The notes: generated from the sequence alone by a model not told the origin. A stretch of DNA of 64,000 bases from Reyranella sp. CPCC 100927 (GCF_007859315.1 NZ_VOHA01000018.1:1-64000), one strand, 5' to 3'; counted from the stretch's first letter, positions 19,710 to 27,928 are shown. Numbers and translations are program-made.

Positions 19710-20983
19710 CCGATCTTGCCTGGATCGATGCCGCCCTGACATCCGCGCGTCCGCAAGCGATCGGCGCCTTGTTGCGCTACTTCCGCGATCTCGACGCGGC
19801 GGAAGAGGCCTACCAGGAGGCCTGCCTGCGGGCGCTGAAGACCTGGCCCGTCAAAGGCCCGCCACGTGACCCGACCGCCTGGCTGATCTTCGTCGGGCGC
19901 AACGTCACGCTCGACGAGGTCCGCCGCCGCAGCAAGCAGCAGGCCCTGCCGCCCGACGAGATCATATCGGACCTCGAGGATACCGAGACCGACGTCGCCG
20001 ACCGGCTCGACGCCTCGCACTACCGTGACGACGTGCTGCGCCTGCTGTTCATCTGCTGCCATCCGGATCTGCCGGCGACCCAGCAAATCCCGCTGGCGCT
20101 GCGCATCGTGTCCGGCCTGTCGGTCAAGGAGATCGCACGCGCCTTCCTGGTGAGCGAAAGCGCCATGGAACAGCGCATCACCCGCGCCAAGCGGCGGGTC
20201 GAGGCGGCCGACGTTCCGTTCGAGACCCCTGGTGCACCGGAACGGGCCGAGCGGCTCACCGCGGTCGCCACCATGATCTACCTGCTGTTCAACGAAGGCT
20301 ATTCGGCAAGCGGCGGCGATGTGCATGTCCGCGTGCCGCTGTGCGAGGAAGCGATCCGGCTGGCCCGGCTGCTGTTGCGGCTGTTCCCGGCCGAATGCGA
20401 GGTCATGGGCCTCACTGCGCTGCTTCTGTTGCAGCACGCGCGTACGGCGGCCCGCCTCGACGCCGATGGCGCCATCGTGCTGCTGGAGGATCAGGACCGC
20501 CGCCGTTGGAACAAGGGCCTGATCGCCGAAGGGCTTGTGCTAGTCGACAAGGCGCTGCGGCATCGGCGCCCCGGCCCCTATCAGGTACAAGCCGCGATCG
20601 CGGCAGTGCATTCCCGTGCCGTCCGACCGGAGGATACCGACTGGGCGGAGATCGACCAGCTCTATGCGGCGCTGGAGACCATGCAGCCCTCGCCGGTGAT
20701 CACGCTGAACCGCGCCGTGGCCGTCGCCAAGGTCCGTGGGCCGGCAGCGGCACTGGACTTGATCGAGCCGCTGGCCGTGCGACTGGATGGCTATTTCCAC
20801 TTTTTCGGCGTCAAGGGTGCGCTGCTGATCCAGCTGGATCGTGCCGAAGAGGCCCGGGTCGCCTTCGACCGCGCGATCGCGCTTGCCCGCACCGCCGCGG
20901 AGGCGGCCCATATCCGGCTTCACATTGATCGGCTGATCAAGGACCACCAGAAAAAAACCAAGGATAACAAGGCCTCGGCGTAG
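19706..20983 (+). CDS. ECF42-type RNA polymerase sigma factor with long C-terminal extension
   Basis: A 425-residue ECF sigma factor. Residues about 10-80 are region 2 (ALLRYFRDLDAAEEAYQEAC, then TAWLIFVGRNVTLDEVRRR); about 105-165 are region 4 with the helix-turn-helix VKEIARAFLVSESAMEQRI; residues about 180-425 are the DUF6596/TPR-like extension (YLLFNEGYSAS, LTALLLLQHARTAARLD, PSPVITLNRAVAVAKVRG). That extension and the coupled DGPF gene mark the ECF42 group, which lacks a classical anti-sigma factor and is thought to use the extension for control. Start GTG 19706 overlaps the YCII stop; the frame is open to 19316, but the overlap and family length favour 19706. Confidence 0.93.
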   Translation: MTDLAWIDAALTSARPQAIGALLRYFRDLDAAEEAYQEACLRALKTWPVKGPPRDPTAWLIFVGRNVTLDEVRRRSKQQALPPDEIISDLEDTETDVADRLDASHYRDDVLRLLFICCHPDLPATQQIPLALRIVSGLSVKEIARAFLVSESAMEQRITRAKRRVEAADVPFETPGAPERAERLTAVATMIYLLFNEGYSASGGDVHVRVPLCEEAIRLARLLLRLFPAECEVMGLTALLLLQHARTAARLDADGAIVLLEDQDRRRWNKGLIAEGLVLVDKALRHRRPGPYQVQAAIAAVHSRAVRPEDTDWAEIDQLYAALETMQPSPVITLNRAVAVAKVRGPAAALDLIEPLAVRLDGYFHFFGVKGALLIQLDRAEEARVAFDRAIALARTAAEAAHIRLHIDRLIKDHQKKTKDNKASA

Positions 20984-21014
20984 CCTGGGGTTACCCGGAA
21001 AAAAGCGAAGCCAT

Positions 21015-21042
21015 TGTCGGTTTGCCGCCCTGCCGTTCGTCC
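21015..21042 (+). promoter_or_regulatory. ECF42-type promoter 2
   Basis: TGTCGG (21015-21020), 17 bases, CGTCC (21038-21042), 41 bases before the first DUF899 gene. The boxes are extended alike in the other copies (TTGTCGG and TTCGTCCT). It should start the DUF899-GFA-hydrolase-YCII unit. Confidence 0.8.
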
Positions 21043-21082
21043 TCTGGGCGACGCATCTGGACGACGCCAACGGAGGATCGCC

Positions 21083-21784
21083 ATGGATCAGCCTCGTATC
21101 GTGTCTCGGGAGGAGTGGACCCGTGAGCGCAAGGCGCATCTGGCCAAGGAGAAAGAATTTACCCGGCTGCGCGACCAGCTGAGCGCCCAGCGTCGTGAGC
21201 TGCCCTGGGTCAAGGTCGACACCACCTACGTATTCGACACCCCGAAAGGGAAACAGACGCTGGCCGACCTGTTCGATGGCCGCAGCCAGCTGATCGTCTA
21301 CCATTTCATGCTCGGGCCCGATGACACGGAAGGCTGCCCCGGTTGCTCCTTCCTGGTCGACCACGTCGACGGTGCCAACCTGCATCTGGCACACCATGAC
21401 GTGACGTTCGTTGCCGTATCGCGGGCGCCGTTGGCCAAGCTCAAGGCGTACAAGAAGCGCATGGGCTGGCACTTCCCGTGGGTATCGTCCGGCAACACCA
21501 CCTTCAACTACGACTACAACGTGTCCTTCACCCAGGAGGACGTGGCAAAAGGCGCGGCCACCTATAACTATGAAAAGCTCGATGAGGCGATCGACGATCT
21601 GCCCGGCATCAGCGTCTTCTACAAGGATGCCAACGGCGACATCTTCCATACCTATTCCAGCTACGCCCGCGGCGGCGACATCCTGATCGGCGCCTACAAC
21701 TACCTCGACCTCACGCCGAAGGGCCGCAACGAATCGAGCACCATGGACTGGGTACGCCGGCACGACCGGTACGACACGCCGTAG
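21083..21784 (+). CDS. DUF899 thioredoxin-fold protein 1
   Basis: A 233-residue DUF899 protein. It has VSREEWTRERKAHLAKEKEF, the core YHFMLGPDDTEGCPGCSFL with a CPGC pair (about residue 92), HHDVTFVAVSRAPLAKL, and the C-terminal FHTYSSYARGGD and YLDLTPKGRNE patterns. The family is predicted to be thioredoxin-like; its substrate is unknown. GGAGG precedes ATG 21083. A paralogue lies at 23930-24634, and both have an ECF42-type promoter directly upstream. Confidence 0.9.
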   Translation: MDQPRIVSREEWTRERKAHLAKEKEFTRLRDQLSAQRRELPWVKVDTTYVFDTPKGKQTLADLFDGRSQLIVYHFMLGPDDTEGCPGCSFLVDHVDGANLHLAHHDVTFVAVSRAPLAKLKAYKKRMGWHFPWVSSGNTTFNYDYNVSFTQEDVAKGAATYNYEKLDEAIDDLPGISVFYKDANGDIFHTYSSYARGGDILIGAYNYLDLTPKGRNESSTMDWVRRHDRYDTP

Positions 21785-21800
21785 GATCGAAGAGGAACCG

Positions 21801-22202
21801 ATGAAGACCTATCGCGGCAGCTGCCATTGCGGCGCTGTTCAGTTCGAGTGCGACCTCGACTTGGCCGAAGGCACAAGCAAGTGCGACTGCTCGGCCTGCA
21901 CCAAGGGGCGGTTCTGGAAGGCGATCGCCAAGGCCGACGGCCTGCGTCTGCGGCGGGGTGAGGATGCGTTGACAGACTATCGTTTCGGCAGCGGGACCAT
22001 CCACCATCTCTTTTGCCGGACCTGTGGCGTGAAGGTGTTCGGCCGCGGTCATATGGAGGCACTGGGCGGCACCTTCTTCGCCATCAACCTCGCCTGCCTG
22101 GATGACGTGACGCCAGCGGAACTGTTGCAGGCCCCGATCGCCTATCAGGATGGCCGCAATAACAATTGGTCGTCGCCGCCCGCCGAAACGCGGCATCTCT
22201 GA
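21801..22202 (+). CDS. GFA family zinc-binding protein
   Basis: A 133-residue protein of the glutathione-dependent formaldehyde-activating (Gfa/CENP-V) family. Zinc-binding cysteines are seen in GSCHCGAVQFEC (about residue 9), CDCSACTKGRFW (about residue 30) and the later FCRTCGVKVFG. Members bind two zinc ions; a few add thiols to formaldehyde, most have unknown roles. It follows the DUF899 gene by 16 bases with a good AGAGGA ribosome binding site. Confidence 0.9.
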   Translation: MKTYRGSCHCGAVQFECDLDLAEGTSKCDCSACTKGRFWKAIAKADGLRLRRGEDALTDYRFGSGTIHHLFCRTCGVKVFGRGHMEALGGTFFAINLACLDDVTPAELLQAPIAYQDGRNNNWSSPPAETRHL

Positions 22203-22216
22203 CAGGGACGCCGGCG

Positions 22217-23404
22217 ATGACGCGATCACGGGGTTTCTCTCCCGCCCGGCTTGCCCGCATGACCGATGTCATGCGCCGGCAGGTCGAGCGCGGCATGATG
22301 GCCGGCGCGGTCATCGCGCTGGCGCGCCGCGACGACGTCCATGTCGAGGCGATCGGCCTGCGAGATCGCGATACGGGCGCACCGATGCAGCGCGACACGA
22401 TCTTCCGGATCGCGTCGATGACCAAACCTATCGCTGCGGCCGCCGCCATGCTGCTGGTCGAGGAGACGACGCTGCGGTTGGATGATCCGGTCGACCCGTT
22501 GCTGCCGGAACTTGCCGATCGCCGTGTATTGAAAAGGCTCGACGGCCCCCTCGACGATACCGTGCCGGCCAATCGGCCGATCACATTGCGTGACCTGCTG
22601 ACCATGTGCGCGGGCTTCGGCCTTATCATGGAGCCATCGGGCGACTATCCAGTCCAGAAGGCAGTGAACGCCGCCCGGATCGGCGTTGGGGTGAACCCGC
22701 CGCCTCACGCACCCGATGCGCTGATGAAGCACTACAACGCCCTGCCCCTGATGCATCAGCCGGGCGAGAAATGGCTGTACCACAGCAGCTACGACGTCCT
22801 GAGCGTGCTGGTGGCACGCGCCGCCGGCATGCCGTTCGAGGCTTTCCTGGCGGAACGGATGTTGATGCCGCTCGGCATGAAGGATACGGCATTCAACGTT
22901 CCCGACGCCAAACGCGACCGCCTGGCGACCGGTTACGAACACGATGGTCCAGCCGATCGACTCGTGGTCAGCAGCGAAGCCGACGTGGCGGGCATCGCCA
23001 GCGGCAGCGCCGGCCTGGTTTCAACGGTCGATGACTACCTCGCCTTTGGCCGCATGATGCTGCGCAGTGGTCGTCATGGAGCGCAGCGCATTCTGGCACG
23101 ACCAACCGTGGAGGTGATGACGACCGACCAGGTGACGCCGGCACAGAAGGCGGCTTCGCCCTTCGTTCCCGGCTTCTGGGACAATCGCGGTTGGGGCTTC
23201 GGTGTCTCCATGACGACGCGCCGCGACAGCATCGCCGCATCGCCGGGCCGCTACGGCTGGGATGGTGGATTTGGGACGTCCTGGTGGTGCGATCCACACG
23301 AGGACTTGGTTGCCATCCTGCTGACCCAGCGCCTGTTCGACCCAGTCGTCGATGGCATCTTCTCGGATTTCGCAACACTGGTCTATCAAGCGATCGACGA
23401 TTGA
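22217..23404 (+). CDS. Serine hydrolase, beta-lactamase family (class C fold)
   Basis: A 395-residue beta-lactamase/esterase-fold enzyme. The catalytic SxxK is SMTK in RIASMTKPIAAAAAM (about residue 76); the Tyr motif is YHSSYDV (about residue 194); an HGAQ-like segment and GWGFGVSM follow, and GWDGGFGTSWW replaces the KTG strand, as in the EstB/PBP-related group. No signal peptide is evident, so a cytoplasmic esterase is more likely than a true beta-lactamase. Start at ATG 22217, 15 bases after the GFA gene. It is part of the second ECF42-promoted unit. Confidence 0.88.
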   Translation: MTRSRGFSPARLARMTDVMRRQVERGMMAGAVIALARRDDVHVEAIGLRDRDTGAPMQRDTIFRIASMTKPIAAAAAMLLVEETTLRLDDPVDPLLPELADRRVLKRLDGPLDDTVPANRPITLRDLLTMCAGFGLIMEPSGDYPVQKAVNAARIGVGVNPPPHAPDALMKHYNALPLMHQPGEKWLYHSSYDVLSVLVARAAGMPFEAFLAERMLMPLGMKDTAFNVPDAKRDRLATGYEHDGPADRLVVSSEADVAGIASGSAGLVSTVDDYLAFGRMMLRSGRHGAQRILARPTVEVMTTDQVTPAQKAASPFVPGFWDNRGWGFGVSMTTRRDSIAASPGRYGWDGGFGTSWWCDPHEDLVAILLTQRLFDPVVDGIFSDFATLVYQAIDD

Positions 23405-23441
23405 TTGTACAAGCAGGCGGCACCAACCGAACCGAGGCCAT

Positions 23442-23807
23442 ATGCTTTACGCCATCTTCATCTACGGTCCCGAGGCCGAAGTCGCGTCCTGGAACGAGAA
23501 GCAGCATGCCGACGTTGTCACCGAGCACACGGTCCTGCGGGAGAAGCTGACCGCGCAGGGCAAAGTCGGCCCCGTGGTGCGCCTGATGCCCACCACGACC
23601 GCAGTCACGGTGCGCAAAGGCAACGAACCGGTTGTCATCGACGGCCCGTTTGCCGAAACCAAGGAGCAGCTGCTGGGCCTCTATACGGTCGACTGTGCCA
23701 CGCTGGACGAAGCGATCGACATTGCGAAGGCCATGCCGTGGGGCACTTTCGAGATTCGCCCGGTCTTCCGGTTCTTCCCGGGAGCCGCCTTGCCGGAACA
23801 AGCCTGA
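23442..23807 (+). CDS. YCII-related (DGPF) protein 2
   Basis: A 121-residue YCII protein, paralogous to the one at 19341: MLYAIFIYGPEAEVASW start, LMPTTTAVTVRKG, DGPFAETKEQLLGLYTVDC, and TFEIRPVFRFFPG at the end. Function unknown. ATG 23442 aligns with the start of its paralogue; upstream in-frame codons belong to the preceding gene's end. It closes the unit driven from 21015; the next ECF42-type promoter begins 35 bases after its stop. Confidence 0.92.
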   Translation: MLYAIFIYGPEAEVASWNEKQHADVVTEHTVLREKLTAQGKVGPVVRLMPTTTAVTVRKGNEPVVIDGPFAETKEQLLGLYTVDCATLDEAIDIAKAMPWGTFEIRPVFRFFPGAALPEQA

Positions 23808-23841
23808 AAATCAAATCGGCTGCAGAAAATATCACCGTCGC

Positions 23842-23869
23842 TGTCGGCACGTCATCGCGTCGTTCGTCC
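23842..23869 (+). promoter_or_regulatory. ECF42-type promoter 3
   Basis: TGTCGG (23842-23847), 17 bases, CGTCC (23865-23869), with the same TTCGTCCT extension as copies 2 and 4. It lies 61 bases before the second DUF899 gene, on the coding strand. Confidence 0.8.
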
Positions 23870-23929
23870 TGTGAGTAGCCGCCACGATCCTGGTGCTCGG
23901 GGTGGCAACCCAGGCGGCAGGAGCGTGCG

Positions 23930-24634
23930 ATGGACGGTTCGAGAGTGGTATCCCCCAACGACTGGCTGGCGGCACGCCGGCAGCTCCTGGAACGCGAGAG
24001 AGAGCTCATCCGGCTACGCGATGAGGTGAGCACAGCGCGGCGGAACCTGCCGCGCGTGCGGGTCACCAAGCCCTATGTCTTCGACGGGCCCAACGGCAGG
24101 GAAACCCTGGCGGATCTCTTCGGCAAGCGCCGCCAACTGATCATCTACCACTTCATGTTCGGGCCGGGCTGGAAAGAAGGCTGCGTGGGATGTTCGTTCC
24201 TGGCCGATCATATCGACGGCCTGCGCGTGCACATTGCCCACCGCGATATCTCCCTGGTGGTCGTCGCACGTGCCCCGATGCCTCAGATCGAAGCCTTCCA
24301 GGAGCGAATGGGTTGGCGCTTCAGGTGGGTGTCGTCATCCGGCAGCGACTTCAACTACGACTATCACGTCTCGTTCACGCGCAACGACATGATCGCGGGC
24401 CTCGTCTACTACAACTACGAAATCCGCGAGTTCATGAGCGAGGACCTGCCCGGCGTCAGCGTTTTCTACAAGGATGACGCCGGCGGCATCTTCCACACCT
24501 ACTCCGCCTATGGCCGCGATGCGGAGTCCCTGTGCGGCGCCTACAGCTACATCGACCTGACGCCGCTGGGCCGCCAGGAGGAAGAAGGCCATTGGCAGGC
24601 GTGGGTGCGTCACCACGATCGGTATATCGACTAG
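23930..24634 (+). CDS. DUF899 thioredoxin-fold protein 2
   Basis: A 234-residue DUF899 paralogue of the protein at 21083. It shares VSPNDWLAARRQLLERERE, YHFMFGPGWKEGCVGCSFL with a CVGC pair, HRDISLVVVARAPMPQI, FHTYSAYGRDAESL and YIDLTPLGRQEEE. Function unknown; likely a soluble thiol or redox protein. AGGAG precedes ATG 23930. It is followed by the third YCII gene after 46 bases; the pair repeats the DUF899-YCII pairing seen upstream. Confidence 0.9.
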   Translation: MDGSRVVSPNDWLAARRQLLERERELIRLRDEVSTARRNLPRVRVTKPYVFDGPNGRETLADLFGKRRQLIIYHFMFGPGWKEGCVGCSFLADHIDGLRVHIAHRDISLVVVARAPMPQIEAFQERMGWRFRWVSSSGSDFNYDYHVSFTRNDMIAGLVYYNYEIREFMSEDLPGVSVFYKDDAGGIFHTYSAYGRDAESLCGAYSYIDLTPLGRQEEEGHWQAWVRHHDRYID

Positions 24635-24680
24635 GCGTTCCCGAAACCGTCGCGCTGGCCACATGCCGCAAGGACGTCCC

Positions 24681-25040
24681 ATGAAATACCTGTGCCTCGT
24701 CTACCTTGACGAGACGAAACTCGATACGCTCTCTCGCAGCGAGTCAGCGACCCTGGTCAAGGAGTCCGTCGGATACGACGACGTACTGCGCCAGAGCAAC
24801 CATCTCATCGTTGCGCATGCTCTCAAGCCGACCAAGTCCGCCCGAACCGTGCGGGTCCGAAAGGGTCGCGTGCTCAAGACCGACGGTCCCTTCGCGGAGA
24901 CCAAGGAACAACTCATCGGTTTCCTGCTGATCACCGCCAAGGACATGGACGACGCTGTTGCCGTCGCCGCCAAGATTCCATTGGCCCACATGGGAAGCAT
25001 CGAGGTGAGACCGATCCAAACGGCCGGCGATTCATCCTGA
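24681..25040 (+). CDS. YCII-related (DGPF) protein 3
   Basis: A 119-residue YCII protein: MKYLCLVYLDETKLDTL start, KPTKSARTVRVRKG, TDGPFAETKEQLIGFLLIT and GSIEVRPIQTAG. It is more divergent than the other two and belongs to the YciI subgroup beginning MKYLCL. ATG 24681 was preferred over 24663 because it matches that start. It has no ECF42-type promoter of its own and is probably transcribed with the second DUF899 gene. Confidence 0.92.
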   Translation: MKYLCLVYLDETKLDTLSRSESATLVKESVGYDDVLRQSNHLIVAHALKPTKSARTVRVRKGRVLKTDGPFAETKEQLIGFLLITAKDMDDAVAVAAKIPLAHMGSIEVRPIQTAGDSS

Positions 25041-25055
25041 ACCGGTCCGTCGTTT

Positions 25056-25083
25056 TGTCGATCCGCCCCGATGTCATTCGTCC
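25056..25083 (+). promoter_or_regulatory. ECF42-type promoter 4
   Basis: TGTCGA (25056-25061), 17 bases, CGTCC (25079-25083), 37 bases before the epoxide hydrolase ATG. The -35 box is the exact TGTCGA reported for ECF42 targets in Streptomyces; the other three copies have TGTCGG. Its position also excludes the upstream in-frame start codons of the hydrolase gene. Confidence 0.8.
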
Positions 25084-25120
25084 TCGGATGGAATCCCTGA
25101 CGGAGGCCCCGAGCAGTATC

Positions 25121-26392
25121 ATGACGAACGAACACAATGCACAGCACTGCAGCGACATCAAATTGCGGCGGCGCACCATGCTGCTCGCCGGCAGTGCGGC
25201 GACGGTCATCGCGGGCGTGCGCGCTTCACACCAGGCCGTCGCACAAGCGGGCCCCGGTCCGATCACCGCCTTCACGTGGCGGGCACCGCAAAGCGCCCTT
25301 GATGACCTGAAACGGCGTCTCGACCAGGTGCGCTGGCCAGAGCACGAAACCGTGACCGATTGGTCGCAGGGCGTCCCGCTCGCCCGACTCCGCGCCCTGG
25401 TCGAGCACTGGCGCACCACGTATGACTGGCGCCGCTGCGAGGCGGCTCTCAACGGCCTGGGGCAGTACAAGACCCTGATCGACGGGCTCGACATCCACTT
25501 CCTGCATGTGCGCTCACCGCACGCCAACGCCCTGCCAATCATCCTCACTCACGGTTGGCCGGGGTCGGTGATCGAGTTCCTCAAGGCCATCCCGCTGCTG
25601 ACCAACCCCACGGCGCACGGTGGGCGCGCCGAAGACGCCTTCCATGTCGTGGTGCCGTCGCTGCCGGGATTCGGTTTCTCCGGCAAGCCGGCAGAACGCG
25701 GTTGGAACGCCGAGCGGATCGCCCGAGCCTGGGCCGAACTGATGCGGCGCCTGGGTTATAGCCGCTATGTCGCCCAAGGTGGTGACTGGGGTGCCTTTGT
25801 GACCACCGCCCTGGCGCTGCAGCGTCCGGCAGGACTCGCCGCCATCCATCTCAATATGCCGCTGGTGCTGCCGCAGCCGCTACCGACGACCGGGTCATCC
25901 CCAGTCGAGACGCGTGCGATCGCGGAGCTGACACGCTTCCTGCAGGACGGCGCAGGGTATTTCCAGATCCAGGCGACCCGCCCGCAGACGATCGGCTATG
26001 CGCTGGTGGATTCCCCGGTGGGCCTTGCGGCCTGGATCTATGAAAAATTCCATGCCTGGACCGATAACAAGGGCGATCCGGAGACGGCGCTGACCCGCGA
26101 CGAGATGTTGGACGACATCACGCTCTACTGGTTGACGGAGACAGCCGCTTCATCGGCGCGCATCTATTTCGAGCAGGCCGCCACCGGCATCTTCGGCGTG
26201 GTCGTCGACTTCCCGGTGGGCTGCAGTGTCTTTCCGCGCGAGATCGTGACGGCGCCGCGGAGTTGGGCCGAACGCGTCTACCCCAAGCTGATCCATTGGA
26301 ATGAGCTCGACCGCGGCGGTCATTTCGCGGCGTTCGAGCAGCCCGTGCTGTTCGCACAGGAATTGCGCACGTGTTTCCGCTCCTTGCGCTGA
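25121..26392 (+). CDS. Epoxide hydrolase family protein with Tat-like signal
   Basis: A 423-residue alpha/beta-hydrolase of the epoxide hydrolase group. The N-terminal KLRRRTMLLAGSAATVIAG, ending at AVAQAG, looks like a Tat signal peptide, so the enzyme is probably periplasmic. The EHN cap region (residues about 45-150) precedes HGWPGSVIEF (oxyanion HGxP), the nucleophile Asp in GGDWGAFVTT, and the catalytic His in RGGHFAAFEQP. It would hydrate an epoxide to a diol. Start at ATG 25121, downstream of the promoter; GGAGG lies 14 bases upstream, rather far. It is the last gene with an ECF42-type promoter. Confidence 0.9.
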   Translation: MTNEHNAQHCSDIKLRRRTMLLAGSAATVIAGVRASHQAVAQAGPGPITAFTWRAPQSALDDLKRRLDQVRWPEHETVTDWSQGVPLARLRALVEHWRTTYDWRRCEAALNGLGQYKTLIDGLDIHFLHVRSPHANALPIILTHGWPGSVIEFLKAIPLLTNPTAHGGRAEDAFHVVVPSLPGFGFSGKPAERGWNAERIARAWAELMRRLGYSRYVAQGGDWGAFVTTALALQRPAGLAAIHLNMPLVLPQPLPTTGSSPVETRAIAELTRFLQDGAGYFQIQATRPQTIGYALVDSPVGLAAWIYEKFHAWTDNKGDPETALTRDEMLDDITLYWLTETAASSARIYFEQAATGIFGVVVDFPVGCSVFPREIVTAPRSWAERVYPKLIHWNELDRGGHFAAFEQPVLFAQELRTCFRSLR

Positions 26393-26407
26393 TAACGCTT
26401 GACCTGA

Positions 26408-26431
26408 CGGGGCACTTCCGCCGGTGCCCCG
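26408..26431 (+). terminator. Hairpin after the epoxide hydrolase gene
   Basis: CGGGGCAC (26408-26415) pairs exactly with GTGCCCCG (26424-26431) around an 8-base loop, 15 bases past the stop. There is no T-run, so it may be a weak or Rho-assisted end of the ECF42 regulon. Confidence 0.5.
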
Positions 26432-26479
26432 CAGTTCCTATGTTTCCGGTGACCAGGAGACAGCAATGGAGGATTCGCC

Positions 26480-26761
26480 ATGAAAGCGATTTGGCGTGGC
26501 CAAGTCATCGCCGACAGCGACCAGACCCTCGAGGTCGACGGCTACCGGTACTTTCCGCGCGACGCGGTGCGCATGGATCTGCTGCGGTCGACGCCCAAGA
26601 CCGAGAACGATCTGAAGTGCCCGCATGGCGTGCAGTTCTACGACGTCGCCGACGGTGCCGCCAGCAGCCCACGGGCTGCGTGGTCTTACGAGGCGCCGCG
26701 GGCCGCCATGAAACCGGTCGATCATTGGATCGGCTTTTGGGAAGACGTCGAGATCAGTTGA
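26480..26761 (+). CDS. DUF427 domain protein
   Basis: A 93-residue DUF427 protein. Seen: MKAIWRGQVIADSDQTLEVDGYRYFP, the central CPHGVQFYDV, and DHWIGFWEDV at the C-terminus, which fit the usual 90-residue DUF427 domain. Function unknown. ATG 26480 is preceded by a GGAG-like site. It is cotranscribed with, or at least on the same strand as, the following GNAT gene 38 bases later. Confidence 0.88.
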   Translation: MKAIWRGQVIADSDQTLEVDGYRYFPRDAVRMDLLRSTPKTENDLKCPHGVQFYDVADGAASSPRAAWSYEAPRAAMKPVDHWIGFWEDVEIS

Positions 26762-26798
26762 TCACGGTCGGCCTGCGCCGACGTCGGATGGAGGGATC

Positions 26799-27380
26799 AT
26801 GACGTCTGTCGTATCAAACATTGCACCCGCCGACGCCGAGCGCGCGTTTCAGGTCGTTCTGCGCGCGTTCGAGCGCGATCCCATGGCCCGCTGGTCGTTT
26901 CCCGACGCGCAAACCTATCACGATCACTTCCCCGTCGTGATCCGGGCGCTCGGGGGCCGATCCTTCGCCCAGGGTGGCGCCCATGAAGTCGACGGGTACG
27001 CCGGCGTCGCCTTGTGGCTACCGCCCGGTGTCGAGCCGGATCACGAGACCCTTGAGGCCCTCATGACCACCAGTGACCCGACACCGCTTCAGCGCGAGGT
27101 CGCTGCCGTCGTGGAGCAGATGGCGCATTACCATCCCCCCGAGCCGCATTGGTTTCTGCCGTTCATCGCCGTCGACCCGGCGCATCAGCACAAGGGGCAT
27201 GGATCGACACTACTGGCGCATGCACTGCGCCAGTGCGACCGCGACCACCTGCCGGCCTATCTGGAGTCGAGCAACCTCGCCAACATTCCGCTGTACCAGC
27301 GCCATGGCTTCGAGGTTCTGGGCACCATCCAGGTCGGGTCCTCGCCACCGCTGACCCCCATGCTCCGCAAGGCCCGCTGA
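26799..27380 (+). CDS. GNAT family N-acetyltransferase
   Basis: A 193-residue acetyl-CoA-dependent acetyltransferase. The acetyl-CoA pyrophosphate loop is VDPAHQHKGHGSTLLAHAL (Q-x-x-G-x-G), preceded by the strand HWFLPFIAV; the last part YLESSNLANIPLYQRHGFEVL is typical. The substrate is unknown. GGAGG precedes ATG 26799. No ECF42-type promoter was found upstream of it. Confidence 0.9.
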   Translation: MTSVVSNIAPADAERAFQVVLRAFERDPMARWSFPDAQTYHDHFPVVIRALGGRSFAQGGAHEVDGYAGVALWLPPGVEPDHETLEALMTTSDPTPLQREVAAVVEQMAHYHPPEPHWFLPFIAVDPAHQHKGHGSTLLAHALRQCDRDHLPAYLESSNLANIPLYQRHGFEVLGTIQVGSSPPLTPMLRKAR

Positions 27381-27477
27381 CAGCGAGCGCGCCATCGCGA
27401 TCACGTGAACCGGCGTCACTGGACCCGGTTCGTCTTACAGGCAGACAAATCGCCAACCATCGTCGCAACGGAGGTTG

Positions 27478-27897
27478 ATGATGGACGAAGCCCTGGCACG
27501 TGCCCTGTCGCGGGCGCTTCTGGTGCTGCGCATCACCCTGGGCGTTTTCCTGCTCCAATGGGGCGTGGAGAAGTTCGTGGTGCCGCAGAATACCACCGCG
27601 ATCTGGGGTTACTTCTATGGCCTCAACGTCTCGCAGAGCGTGGGGTACGTGTTTGGCGTCGCCGAGATCGCCATTGCGCTCTGCCTCTTCCTCGGCCTGT
27701 TTCGCACGATCGCCTATGGCGCTGCGGTGGCCCTGCACACGCTCAGCGTGGTCGTGTCCTGGCGCCAGCTCATCAATCCATGGGCGGATGATTTCAGCCA
27801 TCTGTTCATCGCCGGCGTGCCCGTTCTGGGCGCGATGATCGCCCTCTTTCTGCTGCGGCACTGGGATCGCGGCGTCATGGCGCAGAAACCGGCGTAG
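27478..27897 (+). CDS. DoxX-like four-helix membrane protein
   Basis: A 139-residue inner-membrane protein of the DoxX type. Four hydrophobic segments are seen: ALLVLRITLGVFLLQWGVEK, VFGVAEIAIALCLFLGLF, YGAAVALHTLSVVVSW and LFIAGVPVLGAMIALFLL. The first is followed by FVVPQNTTAIWG. The role of such proteins is uncertain; some act with oxidoreductases or in thiosulfate or stress metabolism. GGAGG precedes the tandem ATGs at 27478/27481. Confidence 0.82.
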   Translation: MMDEALARALSRALLVLRITLGVFLLQWGVEKFVVPQNTTAIWGYFYGLNVSQSVGYVFGVAEIAIALCLFLGLFRTIAYGAAVALHTLSVVVSWRQLINPWADDFSHLFIAGVPVLGAMIALFLLRHWDRGVMAQKPA

Positions 27898-27928
27898 CGA
27901 AACGCAGCCCACATAATCATTTTCGTAA

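Noticed and set aside
24640-24680. A fifth ECF42-type promoter before the third YCII gene
   Set aside because: CCGTCG and CGTCC are present but 22 bases apart and the first box is not TGTCG; it does not fit the 17-base rule.
27410-27450. ECF-like promoter GAACCG-N17-CGTC before the DoxX gene
   Set aside because: The -35 box differs from the four regulon promoters; a chance match in GC-rich DNA is more likely.
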